From positions 62,001-126,000 of the forward strand of contig JAFSPM010000045.1 in NCBI GenBank assembly GCA_017442855.1: a stretch of 64,000 nt of DNA, in the 5' to 3' direction. Shown piece after piece: positions 46,654 through 55,077 of this stretch. Positions within the stretch are counted from its first letter, which is position 1, and each line of letters opens with the position of its first letter. This DNA comes from Bacteroidaceae bacterium. Its GTDB lineage: Bacteria; Bacteroidota; Bacteroidia; Bacteroidales; Bacteroidaceae. Under the pieces are notes generated by a model, which did not search any database, had not been told where the DNA came from, and was given only the letters and a program-made list of their open reading frames with translations. Position numbers and translations under genes: made by a program.

Positions 46654-46698
46654 TAAAAAAAGGGTTGGCTTCCGTTTGGGAGCCAACCTTTTTTTATT
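46654..46698 (+). terminator. terminator after the PpiD-like gene
   Basis: GGTTGGCTTCC pairs with GGGAGCCAACC around GTTT, flanked by A and T runs. Confidence 0.88.
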
Positions 46699-46776
46699 AT
46701 ACTCATCGCTGCCTTTTTGCCTCTCTTAGAGGGAAAGAAATGCCTCCTTTCCGCCCATTTTTAAAGGAATGCCTTC

Positions 46777-46974
46777 TACAGGTTGTTGCAGTATCTGCTA
46801 CGGGTCGTTCCAAAGCCTCCTATGAGTCATCGCAGTATCTCCTATGGGGGTACGGCAGATACTGCGACGGGTGATAGCAGATACTGCGGCCAGTGGTAGG
46901 AAACTCTCCGTCACCTGCTAGTAAGCTTTACCACCGCCCATAGCGAGTTTTCCGACGACTGATAGCAGGCATTA
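46777..46974. repeat. degenerate 22-bp tandem repeat array
   Basis: Nine consecutive blocks of 22 bp begin at 46777, 46799, 46821, 46843, 46865, 46887, 46909, 46931 and 46953. The shared pattern is roughly TACGGGT followed a few bases later by GCAG and ATACTGC or TATCTGC. The best copies contain the quasi-palindrome GCAG-TAT-CTGC or GCAG-ATA-CTGC; outer copies are decayed, with one-base shifts. There are no spacers and 22 is not a codon multiple. It fills most of the 364-bp gap between the PpiD-like gene and the converging DUF4249 gene. Function unknown. Confidence 0.65.
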
Positions 46975-46995
46975 TAGCCATTGCAATGTGGGAAT

Positions 46996-48117
46996 TCAGT
47001 CATACGGGATGATGACACGTTGGTAGGAGAGGGCGCCCAAGATGCCCCAGCCCTCCTTCACATTGCTGACTATCTGTACGGGTTCGGAGAAAGCATCGGA
47101 TGTGGATACACGATACAGCTCTACCGACTTGAGGAAACGATAGAACTCAGGCGAGATGGCCTGTAGTTCCACCATTACCTGTGGCGCTACCCAAACACTG
47201 TTGGGTCGCATGTCGCCCATTTCATAACTCGTTACTTGCAGTATCGGTTTAGGACTGTCAACGACAAATGAATAGTCATTACCTTTCATCAGCGTATCGT
47301 CAAATATATTGCTGAAGAAAGCAGGCCAACCGCCAAAGTTGGTGTTCAAGCGGTTATCCATGAACAGTTCGTCATCGGAGAAGAAAATGTCCTGCATAAG
47401 GTAACGGGTTCGGTCTTCAGTGTTCTCCAATCGGTACCACCCGTCAATCAATATGTCAGGCCTGTCAGAAATCACGCCCCTTACACGCAGCCTGTAATAC
47501 TGATTCTCGGCAGTGTCTGTAATACGACAGGTAATCCGCATAATGGTATCGGTGTCGTATGTAAGGTTATTCATCACCTTATAGGGGTTGTCGCCCAACA
47601 CTTCATGCTTCACCACCTCTATCTTTGGCTGAGCAGGCACTGTGGTTTCTGCCGTTGCTTCCTGCATGCCCACTTCTGTACCCTGGCTCCAATCCATCTT
47701 GTGATAGCTTGCCTTTACCACAATATGGTCATTCACCTGAGGAATATAGTTACAAACAAAGCCCAGACTGTCGGCTGCCAACGTCAAGTTGTAGGTCTGA
47801 CTGCCATTGACCACCGCCTGCACCTCGGCATCCAGAATGGCTGTTTTCTTGTAATAAGCCATGCTCTGGTAGTCGGTACTCACATCATCATCGAAGAATA
47901 CCGAACTCTGGTAGTCGTTATAGGTCAGCGTGGGTGTCTTTCCCACCTGAAAGGCGTGTGACACCAACACCTTGAAAGGCTTGCCAACCACCGCCACCGC
48001 ATTGATGATGATATCGTTCTCCGTCTCTTGCTCCACACCTTTGAAGTCCAACTCTTTCTCGCACGCACTGCAGAGAAACGCCAACGTCAGTAATAGGTAT
48101 AATAATTTGCTGTTCAT
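46996..48117 (-). CDS. DUF4249 lipoprotein, partner of the upstream TonB receptor
   Basis: 373 residues from the Met at 48117 (the longer frame overlaps the receptor). The signal peptide ends in a lipobox, FLCSACEKELDF. The domain shows the DUF4249 pattern: an early beta domain (INAVAVVGKPFKVLVSHAF), ETTVPAQPKIEV, then the conserved FFSDDELFMDNRLNTNFGGW and a C-terminal FYRFLKSVELYR with GWGILGA. It is a surface or periplasmic lipoprotein associated with TonB-dependent receptors; SusD-like ligand capture is my inference. It starts 5 bp after the receptor gene and is paralogous to 53937-55064. Confidence 0.85.
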   Translation of the reverse strand: MNSKLLYLLLTLAFLCSACEKELDFKGVEQETENDIIINAVAVVGKPFKVLVSHAFQVGKTPTLTYNDYQSSVFFDDDVSTDYQSMAYYKKTAILDAEVQAVVNGSQTYNLTLAADSLGFVCNYIPQVNDHIVVKASYHKMDWSQGTEVGMQEATAETTVPAQPKIEVVKHEVLGDNPYKVMNNLTYDTDTIMRITCRITDTAENQYYRLRVRGVISDRPDILIDGWYRLENTEDRTRYLMQDIFFSDDELFMDNRLNTNFGGWPAFFSNIFDDTLMKGNDYSFVVDSPKPILQVTSYEMGDMRPNSVWVAPQVMVELQAISPEFYRFLKSVELYRVSTSDAFSEPVQIVSNVKEGWGILGALSYQRVIIPYD

Positions 48118-48122
48118 AGTCG

Positions 48123-50594
48123 TTATAGTTTGAGGGTGAGGGTAAATGAAGGCATAATGGGGAACATACACACACCCTTGAGGGCTTTTCGGTTATTGGT
48201 ATAACCCCAATAGACAGACGAGATGTTTTGCTGATTATACAGGTTATAGATGCCCACCTCACAAATCATCTCACCTATGCCGATATTGCCGTGATGAATC
48301 AGACTGACATCCAGTCGGTGTAGGGCAGGGAATACAAAACTGTTTCGCTGTCGGTAGGTATCCATTCGCACCGCACGGTCAAAGTCAGTATCTACATAAT
48401 ATTCATCAGTCTCATACCTGTAGGCAGGGTTCTGACTTAGGTCTTTGCTCCACCCTGTCGATGAAGTAGGCGTATAGTTGTTAAATTCGTCCAGTTGTCC
48501 GAAAGCCACTGTCGTTGTGGCGATAGAAGCTCTTCGTCCGCTTTGGTAGGTCCATGCGGCTGAGAAGTCCCAGTTCTTGCTCAAACGCTGTGTGATGCTG
48601 ATGTTGAAGTTATGCCTGCGATCACCATTGGAATAAAATTCACGTCCGCCGTTCAGCTCCATGCCTAGGTGGTCGAAGGTACGCAGCGACTTGCTCCAGG
48701 TGTAGCTTATCTGTCCCGTTGTCTTGCCAAAGGTCTTCTCCACCAGCATCTCTACGCCGTAGGCCCTGCCTCGTCCTTGCACAATCAGTTCGTTCATCCC
48801 CTTGGCACCTATGTAGGAAGTACCCTCGGCATAGTCCACCACATTGTCCAACCATTTGTAGTAGCCCTCCACTGAGAACTGTATGCCATTGTCGGTGTCG
48901 TAGTTGAAACCCAGCGACAGCTGGTCAGAGGTGCCCAGTTTCATGTCTTTGTTGTAAGGAATCCATATCTCAGAGGGAGTGACTAAGCTACCGCTGGTAA
49001 GTAGGAACAAGCCTTGTGACATACGCGCATACGACAGCTTCAGTGAGGCATTCTTGGCCAACAGCCAACGCAAGGAGGCACGTGGCTCCAACGAAGAGCG
49101 GAACTTACCGTCGGATTGGTATCCCTGCCAACGCAGACCCACATTAGCCCTGAGCCAGGGGGTGATGGTCCAATCGTCGTCTATGTAAACTGCCATTGAG
49201 CTCAACGACCTGCCTTCCACCATGTCGTTGTGCACATTTCTCTCCGTAATTTTATAGCGATCCTCACCCAATCCGATGTTCCAAAGTGTCTGCTCGTCTA
49301 ACGATGCTTTTTTCCAGTAATTGTAGAAAGCATCGATACCAGAGGAAAGATTGATGGCATTTCCCTGCAACCCTGCATGTGCCTCATGCTTGCCTTGTAG
49401 GGTGTAGCCCAGGTCAATCTTCGCATTCCAGTCATTTACTTTTGTCTTGAAATGGGTACCGTTATCCACCTTTGTCGTCGAAAACACCAGCCCATCGTTC
49501 TCGTCCATTTCCCATTTGTCAGGGTCTCTGTCATAGATGGTAAGCTTCACCTCGTTTTGGGTGTAAGTGTCGTAGTTCAGCTCATAGTCGTAGCCGCTGT
49601 AGGCTGCAGCTGCCTCCAGCTTCAGCTGTGGTGAGAACCGATGACTGTATTGCAATCCTCCCAGCAGGTTGTGCCAGCGGTTGGTGGTGACACTCTCACT
49701 GCTCACGTTGGTCCAGCTGGTTTTATCGCTCCACGAGGGCAACCCCGAAACAGGATCTCTGATTACTTCACCACTGGCATCAGTTTTCCATATCGTATTT
49801 ACAAAGTGCTGACTCGTCTCAGTAGGCGTGGCATTATTCACGTCACGTCCATAGTAGAACATGGCCGTCAGCTTGTCCTTGTCCGTAAAGCGATGGGTAA
49901 TCTTGGCATTGATGTCGAAATACTTCATGTGGTTGTAGGCATTCATCGCTCCAGGGTTGTCATACACCACCTCTTCCAACAACGGGCGTATGATGGCATT
50001 GAAGTAGGAGGCACGCGCCGCCACATTGAATGAGGTGCGTCCTTTCCAGATAGGACCCTCCAGCTGGATCCTGGATGCCAGCATACCTGCCGCTATCGTA
50101 GCGTGGTATTTATTCATGTCGCCCTCTCGCAGACTCATGTCGATGATGCCTGACAAGCGACTGCCAAAACGGGTGGGGAAGGCCCCTTTGTACAGCACCA
50201 CATCATCCAGCATGTCGGCATTGACGGCAGAGGTAAAACCCTGCAGATGCTGTGGGTTGTACAGGTTGATGCCATCAATCAGAAAGAGGTTCTGGTCATA
50301 GTCACCGCCTCGTACGAAGATGCCCGCACGGCCTTCGCCGCTCGACTGCACACCAGGAAGGCGTTGCAGTGATTTGAGTACATCGATCTCACCCAACAGC
50401 ATGGGCAGTTTCTTAATCTGGTCAATGGAAAGCGAGTTGGCACTCATCTGAGAACTGAGGGCATTGAAGTTATGGCGCTTCGCTGTTACGGTCACCTCCT
50501 CCAAATCCAGATCCTTTGATACGTCCTGTGCCTTTGCTGTCCATCCTACAGCCAACAAAGCACAAGCACACCATATTCTACCAAACCTAATCAT
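48123..50594 (-). CDS. TonB-dependent receptor lacking the N-terminal regulatory domain
   Basis: 823 residues from the Met at 50594; the longer frame (50621) starts at the -7 box and is excluded. A signal peptide (about 23 residues) leads directly into the plug: LEEVTVTAKR, LPGVQSSGEGRAGIFVRGG, LFLIDGINLYNPQH. The beta barrel runs to the terminal aromatic/hydrophobic strand (FTLTLKL). The carboxypeptidase-like beta domain found in its paralogue 51313-53931 is absent, as the mature N-terminus is only about 15 residues long before the plug. It imports an unidentified ligand using TonB energy, probably with the DUF4249 protein. It is not a SusC with a SusD partner. Confidence 0.92.
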   Translation of the reverse strand: MIRFGRIWCACALLAVGWTAKAQDVSKDLDLEEVTVTAKRHNFNALSSQMSANSLSIDQIKKLPMLLGEIDVLKSLQRLPGVQSSGEGRAGIFVRGGDYDQNLFLIDGINLYNPQHLQGFTSAVNADMLDDVVLYKGAFPTRFGSRLSGIIDMSLREGDMNKYHATIAAGMLASRIQLEGPIWKGRTSFNVAARASYFNAIIRPLLEEVVYDNPGAMNAYNHMKYFDINAKITHRFTDKDKLTAMFYYGRDVNNATPTETSQHFVNTIWKTDASGEVIRDPVSGLPSWSDKTSWTNVSSESVTTNRWHNLLGGLQYSHRFSPQLKLEAAAAYSGYDYELNYDTYTQNEVKLTIYDRDPDKWEMDENDGLVFSTTKVDNGTHFKTKVNDWNAKIDLGYTLQGKHEAHAGLQGNAINLSSGIDAFYNYWKKASLDEQTLWNIGLGEDRYKITERNVHNDMVEGRSLSSMAVYIDDDWTITPWLRANVGLRWQGYQSDGKFRSSLEPRASLRWLLAKNASLKLSYARMSQGLFLLTSGSLVTPSEIWIPYNKDMKLGTSDQLSLGFNYDTDNGIQFSVEGYYKWLDNVVDYAEGTSYIGAKGMNELIVQGRGRAYGVEMLVEKTFGKTTGQISYTWSKSLRTFDHLGMELNGGREFYSNGDRRHNFNISITQRLSKNWDFSAAWTYQSGRRASIATTTVAFGQLDEFNNYTPTSSTGWSKDLSQNPAYRYETDEYYVDTDFDRAVRMDTYRQRNSFVFPALHRLDVSLIHHGNIGIGEMICEVGIYNLYNQQNISSVYWGYTNNRKALKGVCMFPIMPSFTLTLKL

Positions 50595-50618
50595 ATATAA
50601 AGGAATAATGTATAGGCG

Positions 50619-50626
50619 CAAATATA
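50619..50626 (-). promoter_or_regulatory. -7 box of the minus-strand receptor unit
   Basis: Minus strand TATATTTG followed by CGCC. Two TTTGTAAAC copies lie upstream, the near one ending 32 positions from this box. Confidence 0.7.
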
Positions 50627-50657
50627 ATTAGTTTAGCTCACCTAAACAAGTATTATA

Positions 50658-50687
50658 GTTTACAAAATAGCCTTGTTAGTTTACAAA
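50658..50687 (-). promoter_or_regulatory. operator pair of the minus-strand receptor promoter
   Basis: TTTGTAAAC (minus strand) at 50658-50666 and again at 50679-50687, 21 bp apart. The near copy starts 32 positions from the -7 box end at 50626, just upstream of the expected -33 region, the place of an activator site. Confidence 0.65.
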
Positions 50688-50688
50688 G

Positions 50689-50732
50689 CTTTATTATTAA
50701 ATGGCGCAACGCAGAAACATTGCACGGCATTA
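50689..50732. repeat. 44-bp block shared with 57519-57562
   Basis: 42 of 44 bases are identical to 57519-57562 (differences at 50705 and 50721). The block contains GCAACGCAGAAACAT and GCACGGCATTA. In both places it lies immediately beyond the TTTGTAAAC pair, on the side away from the -7 box. It is not explained by any gene. Confidence 0.75.
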
Positions 50733-50758
50733 ACCATTTTTAACTTTCCGTAAAAGGC

Positions 50759-50775
50759 TTGTAAACTATTTACAA
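50759..50775. promoter_or_regulatory. palindromic operator copy in the divergent control region
   Basis: TTGTAAA-CTA-TTTACAA is a perfect inverted repeat with a 3-bp centre, made of two facing copies of the same TTTGTAAAC-like motif. It lies between the two promoters and upstream of the plus-strand direct pair. Confidence 0.6.
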
Positions 50776-50787
50776 ACCGCCCTCACA

Positions 50788-50808
50788 TTTGTAAACTCAT
50801 TTGTAAAC
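50788..50808 (+). promoter_or_regulatory. operator pair of the plus-strand receptor promoter
   Basis: TTTGTAAAC at 50788-50796 and 50800-50808, 12 bp apart. The near copy ends 32 positions before the -7 box start at 50840, the same geometry as at the two other promoters. Confidence 0.65.
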
Positions 50809-50815
50809 TCCAAAA

Positions 50816-50847
50816 TTTGCAGGACCCTGAAGAGTCGAATATCTTTG
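50816..50847 (+). promoter_or_regulatory. promoter of the plus-strand receptor unit
   Basis: -33 TTTG at 50816-50819, a 20-bp spacer, -7 TATCTTTG at 50840-50847. The ATG at 50882 is downstream. Confidence 0.7.
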
Positions 50848-50881
50848 GGGTAAAATGTCATATCTATTATTTTATACTACT

Positions 50882-51301
50882 ATGAAAACACTTAGAGTTT
50901 ATGGTACCCTGCTTCTTTTGGCTGCATTGCCCCTTATCCTCAGTGCTTGTAAAGATAAGGATGAAGTAGATTATGAAAATGAACCCATAGGTTGGATACG
51001 GCTTTCTACCGAACAATTTGAACTCGGTCCTGATGCAGCTACGCTGCAAGTAACGGTGGAGGTAAACAATGTTCCTTTACGTGCAGAAATCTATCGAGAT
51101 TATGTTTCTTGGATTACTTCTTGCAAGTTGGTGGAACAAGAGCAAGGTGGAAGTAGCAGAAAAGAAACCTATCTTATCACTGTAGAAGCCAATGATACCT
51201 ATGCCAGGCGCCTAGGTACTGTGTTTTTCTATGCGGGCAGTTATGCTGTAAATCCTGTTAGTAAAGGGGTTGTTATCATTCAGGAGCCTATGAATCATTA
51301 A
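50882..51301 (+). CDS. small lipoprotein, BACON-like single domain
   Basis: 139 residues from the ATG at 50882. The signal peptide ends in the lipobox LILSACKD. The rest is one beta-rich domain: IRLSTEQFELGPDAATLQVTV, WITSCKLVEQ, TYLITVEANDTYARRLGTVFFYAG, in the style of BACON-type immunoglobulin-like domains (strand, W-x-T, closing GTVFFY), but the match is only by pattern. It leads the operon with the second TonB receptor, starting 11 bp before it. Presumably cell-surface; role unknown. Confidence 0.7.
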   Translation: MKTLRVYGTLLLLAALPLILSACKDKDEVDYENEPIGWIRLSTEQFELGPDAATLQVTVEVNNVPLRAEIYRDYVSWITSCKLVEQEQGGSSRKETYLITVEANDTYARRLGTVFFYAGSYAVNPVSKGVVIIQEPMNH

Positions 51302-51312
51302 TCTTCATCGTT

Positions 51313-53931
51313 ATGAAAAGGTCTATCTATAACCATTGTTTATTAGTGGGGCTGCTGTTGCTATGTTTGCCACTTGGTGCCCAGAATGTGGTGCTGAGCG
51401 GACAGGTGACAGATGCAGAAACAGGAGAGCCTCTGGTGGGTGTGACCGTCTATCATACCCAGCGACGGACGGGCACCACCACGAATGCTTCAGGGTATTA
51501 TGTCATCACATTGCCCAGTAACCGACAGTTGGAACTGGTGTTCAGCTACGTAGGCTATGCATCAGTGACGCAACAGATCACCCTTAGGAACGACCAGAGG
51601 TTGAACATCCAACTCAAGCAGGATGCACAGAACCTGAGTGAGGTGCAGGTATATGGCACCCGTCATAACTTTGGCGCATTGAACTCGCAGACCAGTGCCA
51701 TTGCCCTGTCAGCCGAACAGATACGTCGCATGCCCATGGTCTATGGTGAAACCGATGTACTGAAATCATTGCAACACCTGCCTGGTGTGCAAAGCAGTGG
51801 TGAGGGGCGTGCCGGCATCCATGTGCGTGGTGGCGACTACGACCAGAACCTCTTCATGCTTGATGGCATTACGCTTTACAACCCACAGCATCTGCAGGGG
51901 TTTACCTCTGCCATCAATGCCGATGTGATGGATGATGTGGTGCTCTATAAGGGCGCTTTCCCTGCCCGCTATGGCAGTCGTTTGTCGAGCGTTGTCGATA
52001 TCAGTCTGTTGGATGGTGACATGAACCGCTACCGTGCTTCTGTAACTGCGGGTATGTTAGCCTCGCGTGTACAGGCAGAGGGCCCCATTTGGAAAGACCG
52101 CACCTCTTTTAATATAGCAGCCCGTATGTCTTATTTCAACCTCATAGTAAAGCCGCTGCTCGAAGAGGTGGCGTATGACAATCCTGGGCAGATGAACGAC
52201 TTTGCCCACATGAAATACTTCGATGTCAATGCCAAGTTGGTGCACCGCTTTACTGACAAAGACAAGCTGTCGCTGGTGTTCTACATGGGGCATGATGAGA
52301 ACAACGCTACACCTAATGAAACCCAGCAGCATTTCCAATACCAAAAAAGAGGAAACAACGATCTTACCATCTTCGGTTTGATAGACAATACCTTGACCAG
52401 TCAGACATTGAACAAATGGAACAACCTGTTAGGAGGACTTACCTATACCCACCAGTTTAGCGGATCGCTGCAATGGAACACCATGCTTTCCTACAGTGGA
52501 TATGACTATGAACTGAAGCACCTGTACAGCAGCAGTGACAGGGTCAGCCTGGGCATCAACTCAAACGAGCGAATGACTGCTGAACTTTATTCTCTTGAAA
52601 ATAAACAAGGAGGAACGGTTTATACTTCGAAAGTACACGATGTGCAATTAAAGAGCGACTTGGTATATACGTGGAAAGACGTGCATGAGGTGCATGGTGG
52701 CATACAGGCCGGCATCATTAACCTGACGCCCTCGATAGCGGTGAACAACGATGCTTACACCAAAAAGACAGACAGTGAGAGTACTGCCCTTAACAAAGGA
52801 TTGGGTGATGTGCGCTATCAGGAAACACAGAAAAATGCCAACAATCAAGTAGGTGGAGTGCAAGACCTGAAAGTGTTTGGCGCCTATGTGGAGGATGATT
52901 GGGAAATCACCCCTAAGTTGAAAGCTAACTTGGGACTCCGACTACAGGGTTATGTAAGCGATACGAAGACGCAGGTAGCCATAGAGCCTCGTGCTTCCGT
53001 TCGTCTGTTATTGGGCAAGCGCACATCAATAAAAGCCTCTTATGCCCGTATGTCGCAAGGCATGAGTCTGCTGAGCAGTGGAAGTCTGCTTACGCCCACC
53101 GAGATATGGGTACCCATTACCGGCAACATGAAGATTGGCACTTCCGACCAGGTTACACTTGCTTTTAACCATGATACGAAGAGTGGCATTCAGTTTTCGA
53201 TTGAGGGCTACTACAAATGGTTGGACAATGTGATGGACTATCAGGAAGGAGCCTCGTTCCAGACGGGCAACAACTGGGAGGATAAAATAGTGCAGGGACG
53301 TGGCCGTGCCTTTGGTGTGGAGGTGATGGCACAGAAAACCGTTGGTACTACAACGGGTATGGTGAGCTACACATGGAGCAAATCACTGCGTACCTTCGAT
53401 CGTCCGGGTATGATACTCAATGAAGGACGTGAGTTCTATGCCGTGGGCGACCGTCGCCATAACTTCAGCATCAACATTACCCAGCGACTGAGCAAGAACT
53501 GGGATTTCTCCGCTGCCTGGACTTACCAGACAGGCCGACGTGCCTCTATGGCCAGCATGACCATAGCTGGAAATGTGCTGGATGAATACAACAATTATTA
53601 TCCAATAGACGGAAGTGGAAACAATCCTGCCTATAAGAACCGTCTTGAAGCAAATATGGGAACCACTTACATTGACCATATCGTACGTACCGACACCTAT
53701 GGACAACGCAATGCATACCAAATGCCGGCTGTGCACCGCCTCGACATCACGCTGAGTCATCATGGCAGCATCGGCATTGGTGAAATGATTTGCGATATCG
53801 GCATCTATAACCTCTATAATCGTGCCAATGTGTCGTCAGTATATTGGGGATACAAAGACAACCGTCGCGCCTTGATGGGTGTGTGTCTGTTCCCCTTCAT
53901 GCCATCCATCAATCTCACTCTTAAACTCTGA
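51313..53931 (+). CDS. TonB-dependent receptor with carboxypeptidase-like regulatory domain
   Basis: 872 residues. A signal peptide (about 23 residues) precedes a carboxypeptidase-regulatory-like beta domain (VVLSGQVTDAETGEPLVGV, residues about 25-112), then the plug (LPGVQSSGEGRAGIHVRGG; FMLDGITLYNPQH) and a 22-strand-type barrel ending in LTLKL. It closely resembles the divergent receptor at 48123-50594 over plug and barrel (for example NNATPNETQQHF versus NNATPTETSQHF). It is followed 5 bp later by its own DUF4249 gene. The ligand is unknown. Confidence 0.93.
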   Translation: MKRSIYNHCLLVGLLLLCLPLGAQNVVLSGQVTDAETGEPLVGVTVYHTQRRTGTTTNASGYYVITLPSNRQLELVFSYVGYASVTQQITLRNDQRLNIQLKQDAQNLSEVQVYGTRHNFGALNSQTSAIALSAEQIRRMPMVYGETDVLKSLQHLPGVQSSGEGRAGIHVRGGDYDQNLFMLDGITLYNPQHLQGFTSAINADVMDDVVLYKGAFPARYGSRLSSVVDISLLDGDMNRYRASVTAGMLASRVQAEGPIWKDRTSFNIAARMSYFNLIVKPLLEEVAYDNPGQMNDFAHMKYFDVNAKLVHRFTDKDKLSLVFYMGHDENNATPNETQQHFQYQKRGNNDLTIFGLIDNTLTSQTLNKWNNLLGGLTYTHQFSGSLQWNTMLSYSGYDYELKHLYSSSDRVSLGINSNERMTAELYSLENKQGGTVYTSKVHDVQLKSDLVYTWKDVHEVHGGIQAGIINLTPSIAVNNDAYTKKTDSESTALNKGLGDVRYQETQKNANNQVGGVQDLKVFGAYVEDDWEITPKLKANLGLRLQGYVSDTKTQVAIEPRASVRLLLGKRTSIKASYARMSQGMSLLSSGSLLTPTEIWVPITGNMKIGTSDQVTLAFNHDTKSGIQFSIEGYYKWLDNVMDYQEGASFQTGNNWEDKIVQGRGRAFGVEVMAQKTVGTTTGMVSYTWSKSLRTFDRPGMILNEGREFYAVGDRRHNFSINITQRLSKNWDFSAAWTYQTGRRASMASMTIAGNVLDEYNNYYPIDGSGNNPAYKNRLEANMGTTYIDHIVRTDTYGQRNAYQMPAVHRLDITLSHHGSIGIGEMICDIGIYNLYNRANVSSVYWGYKDNRRALMGVCLFPFMPSINLTLKL

Positions 53932-53936
53932 AAGCT

Positions 53937-55064
53937 ATGAAGAACAGGATATTTACAATTCTACTTGCACTGGCTGTCGCTTGTACATCTTGCGAGCATG
54001 TCATCGATTATGAAGGTACCCAGGAAGACTTGTCCATAGGTTCTACGGTCATCAATGCCGTTGCCATTGCCGGTATGCCCTTTATCGTCTATCTGATTCA
54101 TGCCGAACGGGCAGATCTGGCTCAGGCGCGACGTTACGTGGATTTTGATACGGCCATGTATCATTATAATGAAACATATACTGGTGACTACAGTAGTAAT
54201 GAATATTTGCAACGCACCCATATACCGTCGGCACAGGTGGAGGTACAGGTGAACGGACAGACGACTTATCCCATGACGTTCGATGGCAAGAACTATAACT
54301 ACAAGACCAGCTATACCCCTCAAGAGGGTGATCATGTAGTAGTAAATGCCACCGTCGATGGGGTAACGCTGACTGCGGAAACCACTGTTCCCGCCAAGCC
54401 GCAGATAGAGGTAGTAAGTAATGAGGAGTTGGACGGCAACCCCTATAAATATATGAATGGCCTCGCCTTCGAGACCGACAGCATTATGCGCCTTACACTA
54501 CGCATTAATGATGTGGGGGGTGATGGCTATTACCGCCTACGCGTACGTAGTGTAGGTGTGAGTTATTTCCATAGTGGCATTTTGGACCAAAATAGAACTT
54601 CCACAACAGTTTGGACCATTACTCCCTATTACAGAGCACAGGATGTATTCTTTTCTGATGACGAGATGTTTATGGATAGCCGTCTCACCAGTGGTTTTGG
54701 AGGCTGGTCGGCATTCTTTTCAAATGTATTCAGCAGTGAGCAGATACAGGGTGGAGGCTATACCTTTGTCGTTGATAGTCCGAAGGTGCCTTATACCCCA
54801 TCTGTTTATGACTGGATGAAAGAGGAGGGTATAATAGATGATTCCCAGTTGAAGAATTTCACCTATATACCACCTCAGATACAGGTGGATTTGGAAGCCA
54901 TTACCGAGGATTATTACCGCTTCCTTAAGTCAGCTGAGTTGTATCGCCTCACCACTAGCGATATCAACAGCGAAACCATCTACACGCATGGCAATGCCGT
55001 AAACGGATGGGGGATTTTGGGAGCGATGAGCTATGACAGGCATATCATCTACTTCGAAAATTAG
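53937..55064 (+). CDS. DUF4249 lipoprotein, partner of the second TonB receptor
   Basis: 375 residues. The signal peptide ends in a lipobox-like AVACTSCEHVIDYEG. DUF4249 features parallel its paralogue at 46996-48117: INAVAIAGMPFIVYLIHAE, AETTVPAKPQIEV, FFSDDEMFMDSRLTSGFGGW, DYYRFLKSAELYRL and NGWGILGAM. It closes the plus-strand unit and converges with the regulator gene, with only 13 bp between stop codons and no obvious terminator. Confidence 0.85.
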   Translation: MKNRIFTILLALAVACTSCEHVIDYEGTQEDLSIGSTVINAVAIAGMPFIVYLIHAERADLAQARRYVDFDTAMYHYNETYTGDYSSNEYLQRTHIPSAQVEVQVNGQTTYPMTFDGKNYNYKTSYTPQEGDHVVVNATVDGVTLTAETTVPAKPQIEVVSNEELDGNPYKYMNGLAFETDSIMRLTLRINDVGGDGYYRLRVRSVGVSYFHSGILDQNRTSTTVWTITPYYRAQDVFFSDDEMFMDSRLTSGFGGWSAFFSNVFSSEQIQGGGYTFVVDSPKVPYTPSVYDWMKEEGIIDDSQLKNFTYIPPQIQVDLEAITEDYYRFLKSAELYRLTTSDINSETIYTHGNAVNGWGILGAMSYDRHIIYFEN

Positions 55065-55077
55065 TCATTCATACAAA

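Noticed and set aside
46665-46874. Plus-strand reading frame of 69 codons
   Set aside because: It begins in the PpiD terminator and covers the 22-bp array; no ribosome binding site or plausible protein pattern.
46777-46974. CRISPR-like array
   Set aside because: The 22-bp units follow each other with no spacers, are degenerate and no cas gene is present.
48123-55064. SusC/SusD polysaccharide utilisation locus
   Set aside because: The partners are DUF4249, not SusD, and no glycoside hydrolase, kinase or hybrid sensor lies in the block.
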